Shown here: positions 51,129-56,891 of the stretch, one piece after another
How positions within the stretch are numbered: the first letter of the stretch is position 1
How the letters are laid out: every line of letters starts with the position of its first letter
NCBI GenBank assembly: GCA_017475765.1
Contig: JAFVEY010000077.1
Span: 1-56,891 of the forward strand
Direction: 5' to 3'
Length of the DNA: 56,891 nt
DNA from: Clostridia bacterium
Lineage (GTDB): Bacteria > Bacillota > Clostridia > Oscillospirales > Acutalibacteraceae
The notes under the pieces: model-generated
What the model saw: only the letters and a program-made list of their open reading frames with translations
Told to the model about the DNA's origin: nothing
The model's database searches: none
Made by a program: the position numbers and the translations under genes

Positions 51129-52046
51129 ATGACACTAAAGCAGCTTGAATATGTTGTAACAGCCGCAGAAAAAAGTTCTGTGACGGAAGCAGCAAAAGAG
51201 CTTTTTATTGCCCAGCCCAGCCTTACTGCTGCCATCCACGAGCTGGAAGAGGAACTGGGGATAACGATTTTTTATCGGTCGAAAAGAGGGATAGAACCCA
51301 CAAAGGACGGAGATGAATTTCTAGGCTACGCCCGTCAGGTATTGGAGCAGACCAATCTTATCAATGAGCGTTATACCGGAAAAACTGTCAAAAAACAAAG
51401 GTTCTGTATTTCTTCCCAGCATTATTCATTTGTGGTCGAAGCCTTTGTTGAGCTGCTGAAAAGTGATATCGGGAATAAGTATGAATTTCATATGCGGGAA
51501 ACACAAACATACGAAATTATAGAGGATGTGGCACATCTAAGGAGCGAGATCGGCGTTTTATATCTTAATCAATTCAACGAAACCATTATCAGGAAAACGC
51601 TCCGTGACAACAATCTGATTTTCAGCAGTCTGTTTACGGCAAAACCTCATGTTTTTGTGGGAAAGAACAGTCCCCTTGCAGAAAAAAACAGCATTACGCT
51701 CGATGATCTTAAGGCCTATCCCCGTCTTTCCTATGAACAGGGAAGTCATAATTCATTTTATTTCGCCGAAGAGATTTTAAGCACTGCTGACAGCGACAAG
51801 GATATTGTTGTGTGTGACAGAGCGACTCTTTTTAATCTGCTTGTCGGTCTTAACGGCTACACCATTTGCAGCGGTGTCATTAACGAGGAACTGAATGGCT
51901 CCAACATCATCGCAAAGCCGCTGACAGTAGATGATTATATGGAGATAGGTTATATTCTGCCGTCAGGAATAAAGCCGTCACTTCTGACAGGAATGTATAT
52001 TGATATTCTGCAAAAAATAACAAAGAATGTTTTGTGTGTTCAGTAA
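51129..52046 (+). CDS. LysR-family transcriptional regulator, probable metE regulator
   Basis: 305 residues. The N-terminal winged HTH (LKQLEYVVTAAEKSSVTEAAKELFIAQPSLTAAIHELEEELGITIFYRSKRGIEPTKDG) and a periplasmic-binding-protein-like ligand domain (about 90-300) define the family. Its divergent position next to metE, with a LysR-type dyad between them, suggests regulation of methionine synthesis, perhaps with homocysteine or a sulfur metabolite as inducer. ATG 51129 follows GGAGTGAT; an earlier in-frame start overlaps the operator. Confidence 0.92.
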   Translation: MTLKQLEYVVTAAEKSSVTEAAKELFIAQPSLTAAIHELEEELGITIFYRSKRGIEPTKDGDEFLGYARQVLEQTNLINERYTGKTVKKQRFCISSQHYSFVVEAFVELLKSDIGNKYEFHMRETQTYEIIEDVAHLRSEIGVLYLNQFNETIIRKTLRDNNLIFSSLFTAKPHVFVGKNSPLAEKNSITLDDLKAYPRLSYEQGSHNSFYFAEEILSTADSDKDIVVCDRATLFNLLVGLNGYTICSGVINEELNGSNIIAKPLTVDDYMEIGYILPSGIKPSLLTGMYIDILQKITKNVLCVQ

Positions 52047-52090
52047 CAGCTGAGATACAGACCACTGCAGTAAACCGCTTGATAAAAATA

Positions 52091-52118
52091 TTGAAATTTT
52101 TTCGGGATATGATATAAT
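52091..52118 (+). promoter_or_regulatory. Sigma-A promoter of the ArsC-like gene
   Basis: TTGAAA (52091-52096), 16-nt spacer, TGA-TATAAT (TATAAT 52113-52118). Confidence 0.68.
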
Positions 52119-52156
52119 AGTCTAAAATATCATATCTGATTTTTGGAGGAATGAAA

Positions 52157-52516
52157 ATGCTTTTTATTGAATATCCTAAATGTACTACCTGTAAAAAAGC
52201 TAAAAAGTGGCTTGACGAGCATCATATTGAGTATACAGACAGACATATCAAGGACGAAAATCCAACAGACGGAGAGCTTTCAAAGTGGCTTGAAATCAGC
52301 GGACTGCCAATAAGGAAGTTTTTCAACACAAGCGGAATGCTTTATCGTGAAATGCAGCTCAAGGATAAGCTGCCGGACATGACAGAGGAGGAAATGATCA
52401 ATCTTCTCGCATCCGATGGAATGCTTGTCAAGCGTCCGGTTCTGATTAACGGCTCTACCGTGCTGATGGGTTTCAAAGAAAAGGAATGGGAAGAAGCACT
52501 TCTGAATCAATCATAA
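52157..52516 (+). CDS. ArsC/Spx family protein
   Basis: 119 residues. Thioredoxin-like ArsC/Spx family with an N-terminal CTTC (CxxC) pair at about residues 10-13 ([19 protein letters not shown]), RxIKxENPT and the terminal [17 protein letters not shown] motif with the conserved Arg-Pro. Members include Spx transcription regulators and YffB/arsenate-reductase-like proteins. The CxxC pair fits either, and no ars operon is present, so I leave it open. ATG 52157 is chosen because GGAGGA ends directly before ATG 52151. Confidence 0.9.
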   Translation: MLFIEYPKCTTCKKAKKWLDEHHIEYTDRHIKDENPTDGELSKWLEISGLPIRKFFNTSGMLYREMQLKDKLPDMTEEEMINLLASDGMLVKRPVLINGSTVLMGFKEKEWEEALLNQS

Positions 52517-52530
52517 ACGGAGAATCAAAA

Positions 52531-54501
52531 ATGAGGGATTATTTACCGATATGCAAAGAGGATATGCAAAAAAGAGGATGGAATCAGGTAGATTTCACTT
52601 TTGTTATAGGTGATGCCTATGTTGATCATCCGTCTTTCGGACCAGCCATTATCAGCCGTATTCTTGAAGCCGAGGGGTACAGGGTAGGTATTATCGCCCA
52701 GCCTGACTGGAAGGACGAAAAAAGTATTGATGTTTTTGGCGAACCGAGGCTTGGCTTTCTGATCAGCGCGGGCAATATGGATTCGATGGTAAATCATTAT
52801 TCCGTGTCGAAAAAACGCCGTTCAAAGGATTTTTTTACTCCCGGAGGAGTTATGGGGAAACGTCCGGATCATGCGACTGTTGTTTATGGCAACCTGATAA
52901 GAAGAACCTATAAAAACAAACCTGTCATCATCGGCGGTATTGAAGCAAGTCTTCGCAGAATGGCGCATTATGACTATTGGGATGATTGCCTTAAAAGATC
53001 TGTGCTGCTTGATTCGCAGGCTGATATCCTGTCGTATGGGATGGGCGAAAAGTCGATCGTTGAGATAGCGGATGCGCTGAACAGCGGCATACCTGTTGAG
53101 GAGATCACCTTTATCAAGGGAACGGTATATAAAACAAAAAATCTTAATCATATTTATGAATATATCACCCTTCCTTCTTATGAGGAGCTTTGTGCCGACA
53201 AGCTGAATTATGCACGCAGCTTTTATACTCAATACTGTAATACAGATGCTTTTTCGGGCAAATGTCTGGTCGAACCGTATAAAGGCGGCGTTTATGTGGT
53301 GCAGAATCCGATGTCTCCGCCGCTTTCTCAGGAGGAAATGGACAGAGTTTATGCTTTGCCGTATATGAGGAATTATCATCCTTCTTATGAGGCTATGGGC
53401 GGAATTGATGCCATTAAAGAGGTTAAATTCAGTCTAATCAGCAACCGTGGCTGTTTCGGCGGCTGCAGCTTCTGTGCGCTTACATTTCATCAGGGAAGAA
53501 TCATTCAGACGAGAAGTCATGAATCAATTTTAGCAGAAGCAGAAACAATAATAAAAGATCCTGAGTTCAAGGGTTATATCCATGATGTCGGAGGACCGAC
53601 AGCAAATTTCAGAAAACCGGCTTGTCAGAAACAGCTGACAAAGGGAGTGTGCACCAACCGCCAATGTCTTTTTCCGAAGCCTTGTCCGAATCTTCGTGTG
53701 GATCACAGCGATTATCTGTCGCTTCTGCGAAAACTGAGATCACTTCCCGGAGTAAAAAAGGTATTTATCAGGTCGGGAATACGATTTGATTATATTATGG
53801 CAGACCCTGACGAAACCTTTCTGAGAGAAATGTGTCAGCATCATATCAGCGGTCAGCTTAAGGTGGCACCGGAGCATATTTCCGATACGGTTCTCAGAAA
53901 GCTCGGAAAACCCGAAAATAGTGTTTATCGTGCCTTCTGCAAAAAATATGCGGCAATCAACAAAAAGCTCGGAAAGCCGCAGTTTCTTGTGCCCTATCTC
54001 ATGTCCTCACATCCCGGTTCAACGCTGAAGGAAGCGATAGAGCTTGCGGAATATCTTCGTGACAATCACCTCAGCCCCGAACAGGTTCAGGATTTTTATC
54101 CGACACCGTCAACGATATCTACCTGTATGTACTACACGGGAGTTGACCCCCGCACGATGGAGCCTGTTTTTGTGGAGCATAATCCCCACGCAAAGGCTAT
54201 GCAGAGGGCGTTGATACAATATAAAAATCCCAAAAACTATGAGCTTGTTCATGAGGCTCTGGAACTTGCTCACCGTACAGACCTTATCGGCTTTGATAAA
54301 AAATGCCTGATAAAACCAAGAAATTCACACGATACCGCCGCAGCAAAAAAGATTCCGCACGGACAGAAGGGCTCAAAACCTGCCAGACAGCTTACCGATG
54401 CGGAAAAGAAATACGGTATCTCCTTTGAAAAATATGACAGCATACAAAAGGCTGAAAGCAGCCGCAAAAAACAAAATACAAGCAAAAAGAAAAAACGATA
54501 A
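52531..54501 (+). CDS. YgiQ family radical SAM protein
   Basis: 656 residues. N-terminal YgiQ domain ([35 protein letters not shown]...), with a radical SAM core whose 4Fe-4S cysteines are in [19 protein letters not shown] (CxxxCxxC). Later cysteines ([27 protein letters not shown]) are typical of the family. The C-terminus is Lys/Ser-rich and disordered (about 600-656). The family reaction is not established. SD ACGGAGA; it starts 14 nt after the ArsC-like gene, so cotranscription is likely. Confidence 0.94.
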   Translation: MRDYLPICKEDMQKRGWNQVDFTFVIGDAYVDHPSFGPAIISRILEAEGYRVGIIAQPDWKDEKSIDVFGEPRLGFLISAGNMDSMVNHYSVSKKRRSKDFFTPGGVMGKRPDHATVVYGNLIRRTYKNKPVIIGGIEASLRRMAHYDYWDDCLKRSVLLDSQADILSYGMGEKSIVEIADALNSGIPVEEITFIKGTVYKTKNLNHIYEYITLPSYEELCADKLNYARSFYTQYCNTDAFSGKCLVEPYKGGVYVVQNPMSPPLSQEEMDRVYALPYMRNYHPSYEAMGGIDAIKEVKFSLISNRGCFGGCSFCALTFHQGRIIQTRSHESILAEAETIIKDPEFKGYIHDVGGPTANFRKPACQKQLTKGVCTNRQCLFPKPCPNLRVDHSDYLSLLRKLRSLPGVKKVFIRSGIRFDYIMADPDETFLREMCQHHISGQLKVAPEHISDTVLRKLGKPENSVYRAFCKKYAAINKKLGKPQFLVPYLMSSHPGSTLKEAIELAEYLRDNHLSPEQVQDFYPTPSTISTCMYYTGVDPRTMEPVFVEHNPHAKAMQRALIQYKNPKNYELVHEALELAHRTDLIGFDKKCLIKPRNSHDTAAAKKIPHGQKGSKPARQLTDAEKKYGISFEKYDSIQKAESSRKKQNTSKKKKR

Positions 54502-54571
54502 ATGAATTTTACCGTTTTTTTGCTGAAATATTAGCAATTTGTAAATTCGGAGCGGAAGTTGTCGAATTTGA

Positions 54572-54600
54572 TTGATTTTTTGCTGAAAGTATGTTAATAT
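54572..54600 (+). promoter_or_regulatory. Candidate promoter of nfeD-SPFH
   Basis: TTGATT (54572-54577), 17-nt spacer, TGT-TAATAT (54595-54600). The -10 is imperfect, but the TGn helps. Confidence 0.45.
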
Positions 54601-54609
54601 TATGTCAAT

Positions 54610-54627
54610 ACGATATATATATATCGT
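54610..54627. repeat. 18-bp perfect palindrome in the nfeD leader
   Basis: ACGATATATATATATCGT reads the same on both strands. It lies just downstream of the candidate -10, so it would be at the 5' end of the transcript or act as an operator. Confidence 0.6.
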
Positions 54628-54655
54628 TGATATTGTCCATAGGAGGTGTGAAAGT

Positions 54656-55084
54656 ATGTTAGGTATTTGGTTGACGGTAATTGTTATTGCTGTTGCATTC
54701 GAGATTGCCACACAGCTGCAGCTGGTGTCTGTCTGGGCAGCGGTCGGGGGTATAGTGGCATTGATCACAGATGTCTGCGGCGTTGATCAAACGATACAGA
54801 TCATTATTTTCTTTGCTGTTACCTTCATAATGCTTGCACTTACCAGACCGTTTGTCCGCAGAATGACAAACAGTATCAAAAACACGCCTACAAACGCTGA
54901 CATGAATATCGGCAGAACAGGCAAGGTTACAAAAATAGTTGACACATCTGCCGGATTGTTCAGAGTAAGCGTAGCAGGAGCCGATTGGTCGGCAGTAACA
55001 CAGGATCGTTCCATACCCGAAGTTGGATCGGACATTCGTGTAGAACGGATTGAAGGAGTTAAACTGGTGGTTTCATCGGTATGA
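54656..55084 (+). CDS. NfeD family membrane protein
   Basis: 142 residues. Three or so membrane segments (about 2-20, 24-43, 47-65) lead to a small OB-fold domain (about 85-140; NIGRTGKVTKIVDTSAGLFRVSVAGADWSAVT...GSDIRVERIEGVKLVV). NfeD proteins pair with SPFH/flotillin-type proteins in membrane microdomains, and the next gene encodes such a partner. ATG 54656 follows the strong SD AGGAGGTG; an in-frame start at 54602 overlaps the palindrome. Confidence 0.92.
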   Translation: MLGIWLTVIVIAVAFEIATQLQLVSVWAAVGGIVALITDVCGVDQTIQIIIFFAVTFIMLALTRPFVRRMTNSIKNTPTNADMNIGRTGKVTKIVDTSAGLFRVSVAGADWSAVTQDRSIPEVGSDIRVERIEGVKLVVSSV

Positions 55085-55118
55085 TCCGAAAATATTATGA
55101 AAAAGAGAGGTATTTATT

Positions 55119-56165
55119 ATGCCGGGCGGAGTAATTGCTTTAATTATTATCGGAGTGATCGTTTTATTGGTCATCGTAACAAACATCAATGTCGTTCCGC
55201 AGTCGAACGCCTATGTCATTGAACGTTTCGGTACTTTCTTCAAAATCTGGGGCAATGGCATTCATGTCAAGGTTCCCTTTATGGATCGAATTGCAAGAAA
55301 GGTATCGCTTAAGGAGCAAGTAGTTGACTTTGAGCCGCAGTCGGTTATCACACGTGATAACGTGTCTATGAAAATTGATACGGTTGTCTATTATCAGATC
55401 ACTGATCCGAGACTTTATACCTATGGTGTAGAGAACCCGATCATGGCTATCGAAACACTTTGCGCAACAACTCTCCGTAATATTATCGGTGAGCTGGAAC
55501 TTGATAATACGCTCACTTCACGTGATAACATCAACTCAAGAATTCGTGAGATTCTTGACGAAGCCACAGACCCGTGGGGCATCAAGGTAAAGCGTGTGGA
55601 GCTGAAAAATATTCTTCCTCCCCGTGAAATACAGGCTGCCATGGAGAAGCAGATGAAGGCAGAGCGTGAGCGCCGTGCAAGAATTCTTGACGCAGAAGGT
55701 GAAAAGACAAGTCAGATTCTGGTTGCAGAGGGTCATAAAGAGGCTGCCATCCTTCGTGCAGACGCTATCAGAGAGACTAAGATCCGTGAAGCACAGGGTG
55801 AAGCAGAGGCGATTCTCGCAGTACAGAAGGCGTATGCAGACAGCTTGAGAATGCTGAACGAGGCTGCACCGACAGACAGGGTCATTGCGCTTAAGAGCCT
55901 TGAAACCTTTACAAAGGTGGCAGACGGCAGAGCAACAAAGATCATCATTCCTTCAGAAATCCAGTCAATGGCAAGTCTTGCAACATCGCTTAAGGAACTG
56001 GTTGTTGAAGGAGATATCGACAAGACTCCTGTTGCGGCAAAAACAGTAGAAATTCCTAATATGCAGTCGCCAGCAGCATCTCAGCCGGTATCTGCTGCTG
56101 ATGCCCAGGCTGCTCTCAGAGAGAGAGCAAGACAGGCTCTCCAGCAAAATGCACCAAGAGTGTAA
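55119..56165 (+). CDS. SPFH/band 7 (stomatin-like) protein
   Basis: 348 residues. One N-terminal membrane helix (about 5-23) is followed by the SPFH domain (about 25-200; VVPQSNAYVIERFGTFFKIW...VITRDNVSMKIDTVVYYQITDPRLYTYGVENP) and an Ala/Glu-rich coiled coil (about 205-265; EKTSQILVAEGHKEAAILRAD). The C-terminus is Ala/Gln-rich. It probably forms membrane-bound ring or cage assemblies with NfeD, helping membrane organisation or protease control. SD AAGAGAGG. Second gene of the nfeD operon; a terminator follows. Confidence 0.95.
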   Translation: MPGGVIALIIIGVIVLLVIVTNINVVPQSNAYVIERFGTFFKIWGNGIHVKVPFMDRIARKVSLKEQVVDFEPQSVITRDNVSMKIDTVVYYQITDPRLYTYGVENPIMAIETLCATTLRNIIGELELDNTLTSRDNINSRIREILDEATDPWGIKVKRVELKNILPPREIQAAMEKQMKAERERRARILDAEGEKTSQILVAEGHKEAAILRADAIRETKIREAQGEAEAILAVQKAYADSLRMLNEAAPTDRVIALKSLETFTKVADGRATKIIIPSEIQSMASLATSLKELVVEGDIDKTPVAAKTVEIPNMQSPAASQPVSAADAQAALRERARQALQQNAPRV

Positions 56166-56184
56166 AAATTAATAGAAATTTGCG

Positions 56185-56225
56185 AAAAGCAAGGCTGATA
56201 TTTTTAATTCAACCTTGCTTTTTTT
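56185..56225 (+). terminator. Terminator of nfeD-SPFH
   Basis: A 10-bp stem (56185-56194 with 56213-56222) with an 18-nt loop, then T-rich sequence to 56225. Confidence 0.75.
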
Positions 56226-56297
56226 GCAAATATATACTAAAATGTATAAGGGAATTTTTTATATTTTCCCATACTTGAAAAATAGGAGAGAAGAATT

Positions 56298-56813
56298 ATG
56301 TCTGAACAAAAAAAGGTAGCTGTCATTATGGGCAGCGACAGCGACTTCCCGACAGTTTCGGGAGCAATCAAAACGCTTGACTCTTACGGAGTACCCTTTG
56401 AGGTGCATATCATGTCCGCTCACCGCACACCTGAGGCTGCTGCCGAGTTTTCTTCAAAGGCTCGTGAAAACGGCTTCGGCGTGATTATTGCAGCAGCAGG
56501 CAAGGCAGCTCATCTTGCAGGTGTTCTTGCTGCTCATACTACCGTACCGGTAATCGGCATTCCGATAAAATCCTCAACTCTTGACGGACTGGACGCTTTG
56601 CTTGCAACTGTTCAGATGCCCAAAGGAATACCTGTGGCAACGGTTGCGATAGACGGAGCTGACAATGCAGCTATACTTGCTGTTCAGATTCTTGCACTTT
56701 CCGATGATGCTCTTGCTGAAAAGCTTGCTGCTGATAAGGTAAATATGAAAAACGGCGTTGCGCAGAAGGATGAAGCCATTCAGCAGAGAGTCAGAGAGCT
56801 GATCAATAATTAA
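56298..56813 (+). CDS. purE: N5-carboxyaminoimidazole ribonucleotide mutase
   Basis: 171 residues. Class I PurE motifs: VIMGSDSDFPT (nucleotide loop), HIMSAHRTPE with the catalytic His, IAAAGKAAHLAGVLAAHTTVPVIGIPIKSSTLDGLDALL and MPKGIPVATVAIDGADNAA. It converts N5-CAIR to CAIR in purine synthesis. SD AGGAGAG. A hairpin-prone AT-rich leader of about 70 nt precedes it; I saw no purine riboswitch. purF follows 11 nt downstream. Confidence 0.97.
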   Translation: MSEQKKVAVIMGSDSDFPTVSGAIKTLDSYGVPFEVHIMSAHRTPEAAAEFSSKARENGFGVIIAAAGKAAHLAGVLAAHTTVPVIGIPIKSSTLDGLDALLATVQMPKGIPVATVAIDGADNAAILAVQILALSDDALAEKLAADKVNMKNGVAQKDEAIQQRVRELINN

Positions 56814-56824
56814 GGAGTAGTTTT

Positions 56825-56891
56825 ATGTCTGAATTACATGATGAATGCGGTGTTTTCGGAATTTATAAATATGACGGGGACACAGATATTG
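56825..56891 (+). CDS. purF: Amidophosphoribosyltransferase, 5' end (partial)
   Basis: The first 22 codons run off the right edge. The peptide is MSELHDECGVFGIYKYDGDTDI. CGVFGI matches the N-terminal nucleophile Cys of PurF, normally exposed by removal of a short propeptide (here MSELHDE). SD AAGGAG follows the purE stop, as expected for a pur operon. Confidence 0.88.
   Translation, partial: MSELHDECGVFGIYKYDGDTDI

Noticed and set aside
56226-56297. A purine riboswitch before purE
   Set aside because: The leader is only about 70 nt, AT-rich, and lacks the conserved three-way junction segments.

Overview
The window looks like a stretch of core chromosome from a low-to-moderate GC, spore-forming Firmicute, most likely a gut Clostridia member near Ruminococcus/Oscillospiraceae. 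This is an inference from an alpha/beta-type small acid-soluble spore protein, DnaD/DnaI-type primosome proteins, long-form HPF, tandem LytR-CpsA-Psr genes, an FtsEX/PcsB-like operon, a RibU-type ECF component under an FMN riboswitch, strong SD sequences and frequent TTG starts. There is no rRNA, tRNA, CRISPR array, insertion sequence or prophage that I can recognise. Both ends cut genes: an unidentified 3' end at base 2 and the 5' end of purF.

Layout. 1-8.2 kb: amidohydrolase, hpf, convergent mscS-coaX, a giant MORN-repeat protein with a HAD phosphatase, and a convergent phosphopantetheinyl transferase. 8.2-14 kb: a membrane PASTA protein whose kinase domain has lost its catalytic residues, an XRE regulator, a histidine phosphatase, and a COG0523 zinc-chaperone-type GTPase with a 37-histidine tract followed by a degenerate GTPase fused to a YcgQ/DUF1980-like domain. 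14-18.2 kb: two LCP cell-wall ligases, a YfbR nucleotidase interrupted by an in-frame stop, a 60-aa Cys protein and a small multidrug exporter. 18.3-25.3 kb: sbcDC and the convergent ftsE-ftsX-M23 hydrolase operon.

25.4-37.5 kb: a CdaR/PucR regulator, a U32 protein, a YqiA-like esterase, a DUF3592 membrane protein, uvrB, a SUKH (SMI1/KNR4) protein, a divergent type IIA topoisomerase pair, and secG with an acidic tail. 37.5-45.1 kb: cca, DnaD- and DnaI-like genes, degV, two unknown proteins and rnr. 45.2-48.6 kb: ribU with its FMN riboswitch, a HAD phosphatase, meso-diaminopimelate dehydrogenase and the spore protein. 48.7-56.9 kb: divergent metE/lysR, an ArsC/Spx-like protein, a YgiQ-type radical SAM protein, nfeD-SPFH, purE and the start of purF.

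Functional themes are cell-wall growth (LCP, FtsEX-hydrolase, Ddh, PASTA protein), DNA replication and repair (SbcCD, UvrB, topoisomerase, DnaD/DnaI), RNA metabolism (Cca, RNase R, HPF, U32) and cofactors (CoaX, PPTase, RibU). Most operons are short and bounded by clear hairpin terminators, and many have near-consensus sigma-A promoters. I did not find a convincing large new system. The best leads are the interrupted YfbR, the PASTA pseudokinase, the COG0523 plus DUF1980-fusion pair, and the divergent topoisomerase preceded by a SUKH gene.
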